A stretch of 64,000 bases of DNA from a bacterium A37T11 (GCA_900109895.1 FOBR01000004.1:1-64000); one strand, 5' to 3'; shown: positions 24,284 to 33,721, numbered from the stretch's first letter. The notes: generated by a model from the sequence alone, not told the origin. Numbers and translations: made by a program.

Positions 24284-27200
24284 TTAAAAATTAACATTTA
24301 GTCCGGCAGTATAGGTTCTGGCAGCAGGGTATTGAAACCGGCCGTATACATCGTTATTCTCCGGATCGAGGCCCCGCCATCCAGTCCATGTGATTAAATT
24401 TTGCGCCTGCATGAATATTTTAACACTTTTCACAATTTTTAAATGTTGTATGATTGACGGTGATAACTGATATGCCAGATTTAAATTACGGAGGCGCAGA
24501 TAAGAAGCATCCTGAATATCTTTTGAGGTGAACTGCCTGGGTATATCGATCCGCTGTAAGATAGCGTGGTCACCCGGTTTTTTCCACCGGTCTTCAAGCA
24601 TCCGGATGGATTGGTTGCTGGTCATATATCGTTGGTTTTCATTGTAGAGGTCTTCGTTGTTCCAGCGCTTCACGTTTGACACAAATGAGAAAAATGCATT
24701 TAAACTGATGCCTTTGTAAGAGAGCCCGGTATTAAATCCGCCGGTGAAAGAGGGATACAGGCTTCCTGACTTCGTAACACTTTGTTCGTTTTCATTATAT
24801 GTATTTGTTATGCTGCCGTCTTTGTTATAATATTGTGATTCGCCGTTATCAGGATTGACGCCAGCCCATTGCGGCGCGTAATAGGTTCCGTAAGGCAGTC
24901 CGATTTTCAGTATACGGGTATCACCGTCCTGCAGGTCGTCAAGACCACTGCCCAGCGCCAGGATTTTGTTTTTATTGTAAGCAAAATTAAATCCAAGAGA
25001 CCAGGTAAAGTCGCTGCTTTTGATCACGTCTCCCTGCACGTCTATCTCTACACCCCTGTTGCGCATCTTGCCGGTACTCAACGGCAAACTACTGAAACCG
25101 GAGGTGGATGACAGTGGCTGGTCAACGAACATGTTGCGCGTAATACGATTATAGTAATCGGCAGAGATACGCACACGTTCACTTTTAAGCAGCCCCAAAT
25201 CAAAGCCAGCATTAAATTCATCCACATATTCCCAGTCGTATTCAGTATTACCGGGTTCAGCCGGACGGATTGCTGCCTCACCACCGTAACTAGTGTTTAC
25301 GCTATAGGTGGCCAGATAGGCAAAATCACTACCGAATGGACTGGCTGTTGTACCATAGCTGCTGCGTAAGTTGAGTGTACTGAGCCATTCTTTGTCTTTC
25401 AGAAACGTTTCAGCTTTTGCATTCCAATTGACACCTACCGAGTAGAAGCCATGCCACCTATTTTTTTGTGCTACTTTGGTAGAACCATCATACCGATAGC
25501 TGGCAGTTAATGTATAACGTTTATCGTATGTATACCGCCCTGCCCCGATGTATGAAACCAGGGCACTTTTGGTGCGGCTGCCTCCAAGCTCTGGTAAAAA
25601 GGTGCTGCTTGGTGGCGAAATACCGGCTGGTGTTTCGGGCAAACGTTCATCAATGCCGTAACCTGTATAATCAAAGGATCGGTAATTTTCATACACATAC
25701 TCATAAAAAGCAGATAATTCCACATCGTTAACTTCATTGAAGGTATTGGCATAGGTAAGACCCGTAGTGGAAATAATACTGTAGTTGCGCCGGCTGCCTT
25801 CGCCAAATTTTCCCTGCCCTCCTACGGTGTTCGAATTGTTGCGCGAACCGTAATAGGAATCAGGGTTAATATATACCTGATCACTGGAGTTACGGTAGTC
25901 AATGCCGGCCCTTGTTGAAACACTAAGACTGGGCAGTAGCTGGTATTTTAATTGTACGCCGATCACAGATTTAAACTGGTCAGTTTTGTCGCTTGAGTTC
26001 AGCAAACGATCCAGACCCTGGGAACCTTCCCGGAGATCCAGGATGTCATCGCCTGCCTTTCCAGGATCGATCAGTATTCCTTCCGGACTGTAAGGGTATT
26101 CGTAAGGCAACGCATAATAAACAGAAGCCATGGAAGCGCCGACCTTGGTACTCGCCTCCCCTTCAGTAAAGCTTGATCGGGAATAACCTAGCGTTAGGTT
26201 GACATTGCCCGAGAATTTATTGGACCGGAAATCAACGTTACTTCTTAATGCATAGCGCTTCATACCGGTCCGTTTAGCGATGCCATCCTGGTCGTAATAG
26301 TTCAATGAATTATAAAATTGTACGTTCTCGCCTCCTCCGCTCACGCTGACCTGTTGCTCCTGGAATTTGCTTTGCTGAAAAAACATGTCCCGCCAGTCCG
26401 TGTTGATGCCACGCAAGCTGTCCAAAATTTGGTTGGCCCGCTGTTGTTCTTGTGGGGTCATTTCGGCATAATCAGGATTTTTAGGAGAATAGGTCCAGCC
26501 TGGACCTATATTTTTGCCAATTTCTTCGCCAACTTCTTCTTCAAAACGCAGGCGCTGTTCGGTATTCATCATCACAAATTTGGTGCGCGTAAGATCAGAA
26601 AAACCATATTGCGATTGATAATCCACTTTGAGCCTGCCGGCAATTCCCTTTTTGGAGGTGATGAGAACCACTCCGTTTGAACCACGAGATCCATAAAGCG
26701 CTTTGGCTGAAGCATCTTTCAAAACGGTGACTTCCTGTACATCACCTGGATTCAATGTTTGGAAGTAGTTCGACTCAATGGGTACTCCATCCAGCACATA
26801 CAAAGGTGCTCTGCTGCCATTGATGCTTCCGATTCCTCTGATTACCACACTGGCACTGTTGCCTGGCTGACCGGAGCTGGACGTGACGTTCATGCCCGGC
26901 ACTCGGCCCTGCAATATCTGATCAATGGAACCCATGGGCACCTGGTTTACCTTATCGGCAGATACCACCGAGGCTGCACTGCTTGACTGATCACGCCGAT
27001 AGCTGGTATACCCAGTTACAGTGACTTCATCCAACAGTTTATTTTCGCGAACGAGGGTGATGTTCAAACTGGTCTGCCCCTGAAGGGTAACCTGCTTCGT
27101 TATAAATCCTACGGCAGAGTACTGTATGATGTTGCCAGGTTCAACGTCATCCAGTACATATGCCCCACTATTATTGCTATGGGTACTTATCCGGGTTCCC

Positions 27201-27631
27201 ACGATACTGACATTGATGCCCGCTAGCGGCTTGCCGTCTTCATCATTGATGCGACCAGAGAGGTTGGTTTGCTGCTTTTCTTTTTCTACGGTTAAAATGG
27301 GATAGATTATAACCAACCCGTCTTCATTGACACGGTAATTAAGCGAAGCACCTTTCAACAACCTGGGCAATACCTGGTCAAGCGTGGCGTCCTTCACCTC
27401 AAGTGATAGACGCTGCTCATCGGACAAAATTTTATTGCTGTACACAAAACGAAAGTCAGTCTGTTTTTCAACATCCTTAAAGATTTCCTTTAAAGATCGC
27501 TCACGGGCATGGAGGGTAATCTTATACTGCGCAAACCCTGTCGCATAAACATTCACGCATAATGGCAGGAGAAAAAATAGGGTCAGTTTCATATACAAAA
27601 GCTGCGTTGGGGAAAATCGATTTTTTGTCAT
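24284..27631 (-). CDS. SusC/RagA-family TonB-dependent transporter with STN domain
   Basis: 1115 residues. Signal peptide (about 1-34), STN domain (about 35-115: YKITLHARERSLKEIFKDV), carboxypeptidase-D-like domain (LSGRINDEDGKPLAGINVSI), plug (VPMGSIDQILQGRVPGMNV; GSINGSRAPLYVLDGVPIE; DASAKALYGSRGSNGVVLIT) and barrel ending TYTAGLNVNF. The STN domain implies signalling to FecR. As the importer of the cyanophycinase-type locus it would carry oligo- or dipeptides such as beta-Asp-Arg. The downstream susD start lies 10 bp after its stop. Confidence 0.92.
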   Translation of the reverse strand: MTKNRFSPTQLLYMKLTLFFLLPLCVNVYATGFAQYKITLHARERSLKEIFKDVEKQTDFRFVYSNKILSDEQRLSLEVKDATLDQVLPRLLKGASLNYRVNEDGLVIIYPILTVEKEKQQTNLSGRINDEDGKPLAGINVSIVGTRISTHSNNSGAYVLDDVEPGNIIQYSAVGFITKQVTLQGQTSLNITLVRENKLLDEVTVTGYTSYRRDQSSSAASVVSADKVNQVPMGSIDQILQGRVPGMNVTSSSGQPGNSASVVIRGIGSINGSRAPLYVLDGVPIESNYFQTLNPGDVQEVTVLKDASAKALYGSRGSNGVVLITSKKGIAGRLKVDYQSQYGFSDLTRTKFVMMNTEQRLRFEEEVGEEIGKNIGPGWTYSPKNPDYAEMTPQEQQRANQILDSLRGINTDWRDMFFQQSKFQEQQVSVSGGGENVQFYNSLNYYDQDGIAKRTGMKRYALRSNVDFRSNKFSGNVNLTLGYSRSSFTEGEASTKVGASMASVYYALPYEYPYSPEGILIDPGKAGDDILDLREGSQGLDRLLNSSDKTDQFKSVIGVQLKYQLLPSLSVSTRAGIDYRNSSDQVYINPDSYYGSRNNSNTVGGQGKFGEGSRRNYSIISTTGLTYANTFNEVNDVELSAFYEYVYENYRSFDYTGYGIDERLPETPAGISPPSSTFLPELGGSRTKSALVSYIGAGRYTYDKRYTLTASYRYDGSTKVAQKNRWHGFYSVGVNWNAKAETFLKDKEWLSTLNLRSSYGTTASPFGSDFAYLATYSVNTSYGGEAAIRPAEPGNTEYDWEYVDEFNAGFDLGLLKSERVRISADYYNRITRNMFVDQPLSSTSGFSSLPLSTGKMRNRGVEIDVQGDVIKSSDFTWSLGFNFAYNKNKILALGSGLDDLQDGDTRILKIGLPYGTYYAPQWAGVNPDNGESQYYNKDGSITNTYNENEQSVTKSGSLYPSFTGGFNTGLSYKGISLNAFFSFVSNVKRWNNEDLYNENQRYMTSNQSIRMLEDRWKKPGDHAILQRIDIPRQFTSKDIQDASYLRLRNLNLAYQLSPSIIQHLKIVKSVKIFMQAQNLITWTGWRGLDPENNDVYGRFQYPAARTYTAGLNVNF

Positions 27632-27691
27632 AGTTTTGATTGTTTTTTAATAATGTCCCGATCATGGATGAATTGTTAATTAACTTATGTG

Positions 27692-27719
27692 ATCAGGGAG
27701 CGTTGCAGCGCTTCCTGAT
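27692..27719 (-). terminator. Stem-loop at the fecR/susC junction
   Basis: Arms of 11 bp with one mismatch (ATCAGGGAGCG / CGCTTCCTGAT) around a 6-nt loop, touching the fecR stop codon. As in the first locus, a hairpin separates fecR from susC. No T-run follows, so attenuation or message stabilisation is as likely as termination. Confidence 0.45.
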
Positions 27720-28795
27720 TATTTACTAATATATATTTTGTTGTCTGCTACCCTGAAATGAAATGGATATGACATTTGAAGGGTTTTTAAAATGCTAAGT
27801 ATATTTTCGTGCTGAAATACGCCCGTATATCGGTAACTTTTTACTTCCTTGTCATCAAAAAGTATGGTTATGCCATACCACTTCTGCAAGATGGCCGCGA
27901 TCTGTTCTAAGTTCTGATTGGATATATCTATTTTTTTTCGGATCCAGCTGATTTCTGAATTGCCTTTTTCCAATTTTTGGATGCCCACTTCATCCGGGGG
28001 CCTGTTGCCAATTGAAGGTTTTGGTAGTCCGTTATCACGAAAACGTTGATAGACAAATTTTTGATGAGGAAGAATGGTTACCGGATCCTCGGGATGTCTA
28101 TTACTATTTACAACAACCTTACCACTGATTAAGATAGTCTCCGAAATCCCTTTTTCTAAGTCTTCACGAACACTAAATGAGGTACTCAATACAGTAATCC
28201 TGGTAAGATTGGTTTGCACGACAAAAGGTAGGTTTTTATTTGGGCTTACATTAAAATATGCTTGTCCTTTAAGGAATACGGTGCGGTTGGTGCTGCTAAA
28301 ATGATCATGAAGGGTTAGGCTGCTATGTTTCTGCAAGGTAACAAGCGATCCGTCATCCAAAACCAGCGTTTGCTTACCCTCGCCGGTATGGTAATAATTT
28401 ATTTCACTGTTTTTAGAGGACGAGGCAGCAGAAAACCAACGCCGTTGATATGCCAGCAGGAATATACTAGCAGCTGCCAGCGGCACTGAAATCTTTAGGA
28501 AGGCTGGCAGCCATCTACGAGGTTTTGGCTGTTTGCGCGATGAAACTTGGACCCTGAAAGCGTCGGAATTGTCCAGCCCTTTTTTTAACTGCCAGAGTTG
28601 TTCTTTTATATTACCCTGGTTAACGCTAAGAAGGGCAAACAATCGGGTGGCTTCCTCGATATCTATTTGTTTTTGGGGATGCGAAGAGATCCAATTTTCC
28701 CAAAAAATGACGGAATGCGAATTTGTACCTAAGCAATATTCTTGAAAACTTTGATCACACACAAAATCTTCTGCCTGGAATTCATTAAACCTCAT
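27719..28795 (-). CDS. FecR-family anti-sigma factor
   Basis: 358 residues. Cytoplasmic N-terminal part with several helices (to about 95), one membrane helix (about 100-115, FLKISVPLAAASIFLLAY), then a periplasmic FecR domain with KQTLVLDDGSLVTLQKHSSL and KGQAYFNVSPNKNLPFVVQ, and a C-terminal FecR/STN-contact region ending KIYISK. It would transmit substrate occupancy of the SusC STN domain to the sigma factor encoded 127 bp upstream. It is free of the repeat insertions seen in the other fecR. Confidence 0.88.
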   Translation of the reverse strand: MRFNEFQAEDFVCDQSFQEYCLGTNSHSVIFWENWISSHPQKQIDIEEATRLFALLSVNQGNIKEQLWQLKKGLDNSDAFRVQVSSRKQPKPRRWLPAFLKISVPLAAASIFLLAYQRRWFSAASSSKNSEINYYHTGEGKQTLVLDDGSLVTLQKHSSLTLHDHFSSTNRTVFLKGQAYFNVSPNKNLPFVVQTNLTRITVLSTSFSVREDLEKGISETILISGKVVVNSNRHPEDPVTILPHQKFVYQRFRDNGLPKPSIGNRPPDEVGIQKLEKGNSEISWIRKKIDISNQNLEQIAAILQKWYGITILFDDKEVKSYRYTGVFQHENILSILKTLQMSYPFHFRVADNKIYISK

Positions 28796-28922
28796 AGTTT
28801 ACCCATTTTAATAATAGACGGGGTAATTATGTTTTTTTCCTAAGAAAAATTAAATTATTTTAATGAAAATTGAATAATTTTTAATAGTTTATAGTAAAAT
28901 TAAAAATAAACGGCTTTTCTAT

Positions 28923-29468
28923 TCATTTTAAAAGTTTTCTAAGGGTTTTTATAGCATCGTATATGGTATTATAGGCCGTTTTAACGCTCAACGTATTTTG
29001 TTGGGCAATTTGTTCATAAGTTAACCCTTCAAAGAATTTGAGTTTGATGTGTTCCTTTTGTTTGGGTGTTAGTTGATCAATTGCTTGGTGCAATTTTTTC
29101 TTAAGTAAATCAGATTGCTGACTGTTGATAAGTAATTCTTCGTATGAAAGTTCGTTTTGCGGACCTGAGTCTGCTAGATATAATAAAGCTACATCCATTT
29201 TTTGCTGGTAAGCAAGTTCGTCCTGAATAAGCCTTCTAAACGCGGTTAAAAGGTATGATTTTACATCGTGGACTTCACTTAGGGTGTTTTGCTTTTCCCA
29301 TAATTTCAAAAATAACTGGTTAATGCAGTCTTTGACGAGTTCTTCTTCAGCTCTCTGGAGCAATCCATAACGAACTAAATGGAAATACATGCTGTTATAA
29401 AGCGAGAATAACGCTTCTTTATTACCTTTTCTTAGTTCATCCCACTGTTCTTTTAATGCAGCATTCAT
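28923..29468 (-). CDS. ECF RNA polymerase sigma factor
   Basis: 181 residues, sigma-70 family ECF type. Region 2 lies around 25-90 (FSLYNSMYFHLVRYGLL, DCINQLFLKLWEKQN, YLLTAFRRLIQDEL), region 4 around 120-178 (AIDQLTPKQKEHIKLKFFEG, LTYEQIAQQNTLSVKTAYNT). It should drive susCD and the peptidase genes when FecR releases it. It begins only 24 bp after the M28 peptidase stop, so it may also be read from that gene's promoter. The 28796-28922 gap before fecR is AT-rich without features. Confidence 0.88.
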   Translation of the reverse strand: MNAALKEQWDELRKGNKEALFSLYNSMYFHLVRYGLLQRAEEELVKDCINQLFLKLWEKQNTLSEVHDVKSYLLTAFRRLIQDELAYQQKMDVALLYLADSGPQNELSYEELLINSQQSDLLKKKLHQAIDQLTPKQKEHIKLKFFEGLTYEQIAQQNTLSVKTAYNTIYDAIKTLRKLLK

Positions 29469-29492
29469 CCGTCAGATCCTCATTCATTTCTG

Positions 29493-30446
29493 TTAAGGAT
29501 TCTTTTTTAACTTAGGAACTCTTGAAGGCGTATCCTTTCCGCTAACGATGCTCTGGGCGCCAATAGCGATGGCTTGTATAGAAGCCACGATGTTGCCAAC
29601 GTTCAGGCTGCTTACCTCGTCTTTAACTGAATGGTAAAGGCTGTCCGTATCAATCTGATCCGTTGAGAACGAATGGGCGGGTACGCCTTGTGCTGCTAGT
29701 GTGGCATTATCACTGCGATAAAATAGTTTTTGCGCCGGATAGGGGTCTGGATGGAAGGTAAAATCAGTTCCTTCCACATTCTTTTGCATGATCGTGGCCA
29801 GATCTGATCGGTCAAAACCCGTTACAAAGACTGAATTGGGTCCAAATTTAGAATCTTTGCCAATCATTTCGATATTGATCATGGCAACCACCTGGTCCGG
29901 GTTGATCTGCGAAGTGAAATAGCTGGATCCTACAAGTCCTAATTCTTCCGCTGTAAAGGTTACAAACAGCAGGCTGCGTGCATTGTCGTGCCGCCGGGCA
30001 TAATAACGGGCCAGGCTGATCACGGCACTTACGCCGGAGGCATCATCGTCGGCTCCATTGGCAATGGAATCCTGCCCTACGGGTTTAATAATGCCGATAT
30101 GATCATAATGGGCCGAAAATATGACATATTCATCGGGTTTGCTGATGCCAGGAAGCACACCTACGACATTAAATAAGGGCTTATCAGGCTTTATTTTGGA
30201 AGTAAAGGTTTGCCGGTATTCTCCTCCTGCAAATGGCTTCAATCCTATTTGTTTAAACTCAGTACTGATAAAATCAGCTGCTTTCTCGATATCGGGCGAG
30301 TAAGCGGCCCGGCCATGCATTTCATCCGCTGTCAGCGTATTTAATATACGGGCAACTTCTTGCTGGCTGACGATGCCGGACGATTTGGTTTGTGCAGAGG
30401 CCAGGGTTGTACTGGTAATTAACAGGAATATTAGCTTATTTTTCAT
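29493..30446 (-). CDS. M28-family zinc peptidase, exported
   Basis: 317 residues with a signal peptide (ending LASAQ). The M28 aminopeptidase metal ligands are visible: SAHYDH (first His), GADDDASG (bridging Asp), TAEELGLVGS (catalytic Glu and ligand Glu) and a final His in PAHSFSTDQ. Such enzymes release N-terminal residues in the periplasm. It is the most upstream gene of the same-strand block that holds the sigma-FecR-SusCD-S51 genes, and it may complete peptide breakdown for that locus. Divergent from the fatty acid hydroxylase gene. Confidence 0.85.
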   Translation of the reverse strand: MKNKLIFLLITSTTLASAQTKSSGIVSQQEVARILNTLTADEMHGRAAYSPDIEKAADFISTEFKQIGLKPFAGGEYRQTFTSKIKPDKPLFNVVGVLPGISKPDEYVIFSAHYDHIGIIKPVGQDSIANGADDDASGVSAVISLARYYARRHDNARSLLFVTFTAEELGLVGSSYFTSQINPDQVVAMINIEMIGKDSKFGPNSVFVTGFDRSDLATIMQKNVEGTDFTFHPDPYPAQKLFYRSDNATLAAQGVPAHSFSTDQIDTDSLYHSVKDEVSSLNVGNIVASIQAIAIGAQSIVSGKDTPSRVPKLKKNP

Positions 30447-30533
30447 AGCGCAAAGTACAGAAAAAATAAATAGGTTTAAATTCTGAAATTAATATTACGT
30501 AATAATCAGGTAACTATTGCTAACTTTGTCCTT

Positions 30534-31214
30534 ATGGCAAAGAATTATGTTTCTAATTCCTCAGAGTCTCCCAGAATGTTTAAGAGCAATCTGCTGGAGC
30601 CGCTATCAAAAGTTCATTATAGTGTCCCCTTGTTCATTTATATTCCGGTAGTGGTTTATTTTTCCTGGAAAGCGCTGGGCCCTGGACAAATGGATGTGTT
30701 ACATTACTTGGGTTTTGTAGCTTTGGGTCTTTTTGTCTGGACACTTTCAGAATATTCATTGCATAGGTGGGTCTTCCATTTTCATCCTAAAGGAAAGATT
30801 TTAGAGCGTATCCATTTTATATTTCATGGTGTGCACCACGATTATCCACGCGACCGGATGCGTTTGGTGATGCCGCCATCTGCCAGTATACCCATGGCGC
30901 TGATCCTTTATTTCTTTTTTTCCCTCTTTTTGGGCAATTATCAGCTGGCTGCTTTTTTTCCGGGTTTCATCATTGGTTACCTGTTTTATGACATGACCCA
31001 TTATGCAATTCACCATGCTAACTTTAAAAGCGGTATTTGGAAAACGATTAAACAGCATCACATGCTGCATCACTACCAAGATCCGGCAAAAGGCTACGGG
31101 GTTAGTTCTGCTTTGTGGGATAAAATTTTCGGGTCGGATTTTGATAATAAAAAATCCGCTGGTGAAAAGGTGGTTAATCGCGAAAGCGAAATGGAAACTG
31201 CAAAACAATCTTAA
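30534..31214 (+). CDS. Sterol desaturase / fatty acid hydroxylase superfamily protein
   Basis: 226-residue membrane protein with three to four hydrophobic spans and the superfamily's di-iron histidine motifs: HRWVFHFH (about 82-89), HFIFHGVHHDYP, HYAIHHANFK and HHMLHHYQD. It resembles fatty acid 2-hydroxylases, which act on sphingolipid or other acyl chains; Sphingobacteria make sphingolipids, so lipid hydroxylation is plausible. A TAnnTTTG box lies at 30521-30528, only 6 bp before this ATG, so the true start may be the internal Met at 30576. Confidence 0.82.
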   Translation: MAKNYVSNSSESPRMFKSNLLEPLSKVHYSVPLFIYIPVVVYFSWKALGPGQMDVLHYLGFVALGLFVWTLSEYSLHRWVFHFHPKGKILERIHFIFHGVHHDYPRDRMRLVMPPSASIPMALILYFFFSLFLGNYQLAAFFPGFIIGYLFYDMTHYAIHHANFKSGIWKTIKQHHMLHHYQDPAKGYGVSSALWDKIFGSDFDNKKSAGEKVVNRESEMETAKQS

Positions 31215-31232
31215 GTACCAGTAACGCCCGTT

Positions 31233-32135
31233 ATGGTCAAAAAACTGGCATTAAAAACTGAGCGTGGGTTTGACTGGATCGACCTGACCAACCCCACGGC
31301 CGATGAAATTCATGCTATTGCTGAGGAGTACCACCTGCACGAGGCTTCGGTAATTGATTGCATGCAGCCAGATCACCTGCCCAAATATGAGACGCTGGAA
31401 ACTTATACGTTTGTAATCATACGCGTACTGACCCCTGACCCCGAGCCCAATGCGGACACCATACAGGAATTAACCACAAAGATCGCCTTTTTCTATACGA
31501 AGGACTACATGATCACGGTACACCGGCGGGAGCAACCGTTAATTGATGAGGTAAAAACGAAGAAAATAGATACTGCCGCGTGTAAAGATACCTTACATTT
31601 ACTGAATGCCCTCATCCGGGCTTCATTGTTAACTTTTGAAAAACCGGGTCTTAAACTCGCGGAACAACTGGACCATTTTGAAGAGCTGGTATTCCTCAAA
31701 AACCACAAGGCTCCATTGTTACGCGATATGTATTTGGTTAAGCGCAAAGTGGACACGTTGAAACGCCTGCTCATCCTCTCCCACGACATTGTTGATCGCA
31801 TCGATGCCCGTGAACACCGTAATGTGTTTACCAGGGACATGCGTGATCTATATGTGCGGATGCAAAGTGTGTATGATAATTTGTCAGAAAATATGGCCCA
31901 GTTGCTCTCAGTGTATTTTTCCATGGCCTCCCACCGTACCAATGAAATCATGAAGGTGCTGACGATATTTTCGGTCTTCTTTATGCCGCTCACTTTCGTT
32001 GTCGGTATTTATGGTATGAACTTTAAATACATGCCGGAACTTGAATGGCATTGGGGTTATCCCGCCTCTTTATTATTCATGCTACTTATTGTGCTCCTTA
32101 TTTATATATGGTTTAAGCGGAAAAAGTGGCTCTGA
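31233..32135 (+). CDS. corA: CorA-family magnesium/cobalt transporter
   Basis: 300 residues. The soluble N-terminal domain (about 1-235) ends in the long stalk helix (SVYFSMASHRTNEIMKVLT), followed by two membrane helices; the first ends with the selectivity signature YGMN (about 267-270), then a loop FKYMPELEWHWG and the second helix with a basic tail (WFKRKKWL). This is the complete CorA layout. It lies 18 bp after the hydroxylase gene and converges with recO. Confidence 0.9.
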   Translation: MVKKLALKTERGFDWIDLTNPTADEIHAIAEEYHLHEASVIDCMQPDHLPKYETLETYTFVIIRVLTPDPEPNADTIQELTTKIAFFYTKDYMITVHRREQPLIDEVKTKKIDTAACKDTLHLLNALIRASLLTFEKPGLKLAEQLDHFEELVFLKNHKAPLLRDMYLVKRKVDTLKRLLILSHDIVDRIDAREHRNVFTRDMRDLYVRMQSVYDNLSENMAQLLSVYFSMASHRTNEIMKVLTIFSVFFMPLTFVVGIYGMNFKYMPELEWHWGYPASLLFMLLIVLLIYIWFKRKKWL

Positions 32136-32137
32136 TC

Positions 32138-32860
32138 TTAACTAAGAACTTCTTCTAAAATTAGGTGCGACTGAATTTCCCCAATACCGTCAATGTGTAA
32201 TCGGTAAAAGTCGATAATCTTACTGAGCAGGTAACGGCGGTCGGCAAGGTTCATGCGTAATTGTGCCAGCGCTTCTATGGAGCATTGAAGGATGGACGAC
32301 CACTGGCCAGTGTGAGGTTCCATCAGTACTAGGGAGTGACCGGGAGCATGGGTACAGAAAACGCCATCCTTCAGGTCAAAATAATATTGCCCGGCTTGTG
32401 CCGCAGCCGGGTAAAAACCTAAAAAACGGGTAAGCCGTAACAGAAAATGCAGATGGAAATGCGGTGGCATCTCGTGGGTTTCATCCAGCCAGGTGATTGC
32501 GCTGAATACATAGGAAAATAGGGGTTCGTCTGCCGTTTGATGACGCAGGCACTTGTACAAAACCTCATTCAGGAACTGTACCACGGCACTTTTGGCCATA
32601 TCATAAGGGATGCTGCGGAAGATTGGAAGCTGCCGGAGTTCAGAAATGCGTTGTAAGCCGCCCTGTTGCTTATGGTAAACGACCATATCCAGCAGGTGAA
32701 GGGGCTGGAGCATTTGCTGACGTATTTTGGCCTTTGGCTTTTTCACGCCATTTACAAGGTATGCCTGCAAGCCGAACTGCTCCGTGAATATCTGCGCTAC
32801 CACGCTACTTTCGGAATAGTCTGTAACTTTTAATACAATGCCGCGGGTTTTAAATAGCAT
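32138..32860 (-). CDS. recO: DNA repair protein RecO
   Basis: 240 residues. N-terminal OB-fold (MLFKTRGIVLKVTDYSESSV, VAQIFTEQFGLQAYLVNGVK) and helical C-terminal domain with FLNEVLYKCLRHQ and LHFLLRLTRFLGFYP. No zinc-binding cysteine cluster is present, as usual in Bacteroidota RecO. It helps RecR load RecA onto SSB-coated DNA in gap repair. It is followed on the opposite strand by corA, stops 2 bp apart. Confidence 0.92.
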   Translation of the reverse strand: MLFKTRGIVLKVTDYSESSVVAQIFTEQFGLQAYLVNGVKKPKAKIRQQMLQPLHLLDMVVYHKQQGGLQRISELRQLPIFRSIPYDMAKSAVVQFLNEVLYKCLRHQTADEPLFSYVFSAITWLDETHEMPPHFHLHFLLRLTRFLGFYPAAAQAGQYYFDLKDGVFCTHAPGHSLVLMEPHTGQWSSILQCSIEALAQLRMNLADRRYLLSKIIDFYRLHIDGIGEIQSHLILEEVLS

Positions 32861-32883
32861 ACTTAAATTTTCTGTAAACTTGC

Positions 32884-33108
32884 TTAGCCCTGCGACCGCT
32901 CCCGTCTGTCACTTTCCAGGCTGCGTCGCTCCACTTTCCGGATAAGACTGTACAGGATGGTCAGAAAACCCACGCCAAACAGTAGCACCCCTACAATCAT
33001 GGCAATTTTGTAGATACCCCATTCTTGTGCTTTCAGATAATAACCTACCATGCAAAGAATGATCCCTGCTATGGTCATTAATAAGCCACTTCGCAGATAT
33101 TTGTTCAT
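32884..33108 (-). CDS. Small two-helix membrane protein
   Basis: 74 residues from the ATG at 33108. Two hydrophobic helices (LLMTIAGIILCMVGYYL and IAMIVGVLLFGVGFLTIL) with a basic, charged C-terminus (RKVERRSLESDRRERSQG). No known function; membrane proteins of this shape often sit beside recO in Sphingobacteriia. It lies 23 bp upstream of recO in the same direction. Confidence 0.65.
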   Translation of the reverse strand: MNKYLRSGLLMTIAGIILCMVGYYLKAQEWGIYKIAMIVGVLLFGVGFLTILYSLIRKVERRSLESDRRERSQG

Positions 33109-33225
33109 AACATCCCTGATATGTTTAACGACAAAATTAGCCAATTTTAAACGTTGATGAACATTTTTTAAAAAAATTGGGGAAATTATAATATTTGTAG
33201 TAACATTACCATCATTTTTAAAAGC

Positions 33226-33696
33226 ATGAAAAAACTGTTTTTTCTAGTTGTTGTCGTTATTGGTGTGGCTTTGGGTTGTGAAAGAAATGGTTTTGACAAC
33301 ACCAATGACCCGATCACGGAGTGCAAAGGTGCTTTGGAGGAAAAGCCGATTACCTTTAATTACGAAGCCAGTACAAAAGGTTCTATCACTTTTTTTTATA
33401 ATAATGGGCAGCCTTATTTGAAGTTGGACGGTAAATTTGATAGTTTGAAGGCTGGTGATCATTTATTTGAATATGTAGATAGCACGGTTGATACCATTGA
33501 TGACGACACGCCCAGATCTTACCTTATTCTCAATGAGAATAAGATAAACGGTGAAAAAACCTTCAATTTATCTAAAGATGATTTAAAAACTCTATCGGAC
33601 AATCATGTGGTCAGGATGGCAGGTATTGAGCTTTACAGTTCTATTTATGGCCAAGTGGCTGACGTGCTCAAATGCTTTTACGAGCGGTTGCAATAA
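33226..33696 (+). CDS. Hypothetical lipoprotein
   Basis: 156 residues. A short signal peptide ends with GVALGC, a lipobox-like site (Cys18), then a mature part without recognised domain. Two further cysteines (ECKG, LKCF) could pair. The segment DSTVDTIDDDTPRSYLILNE is acidic. Function unknown; single gene before ileS. Confidence 0.65.
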   Translation: MKKLFFLVVVVIGVALGCERNGFDNTNDPITECKGALEEKPITFNYEASTKGSITFFYNNGQPYLKLDGKFDSLKAGDHLFEYVDSTVDTIDDDTPRSYLILNENKINGEKTFNLSKDDLKTLSDNHVVRMAGIELYSSIYGQVADVLKCFYERLQ

Positions 33697-33721
33697 GACT
33701 TAACTACCTTTTAATTATTCC

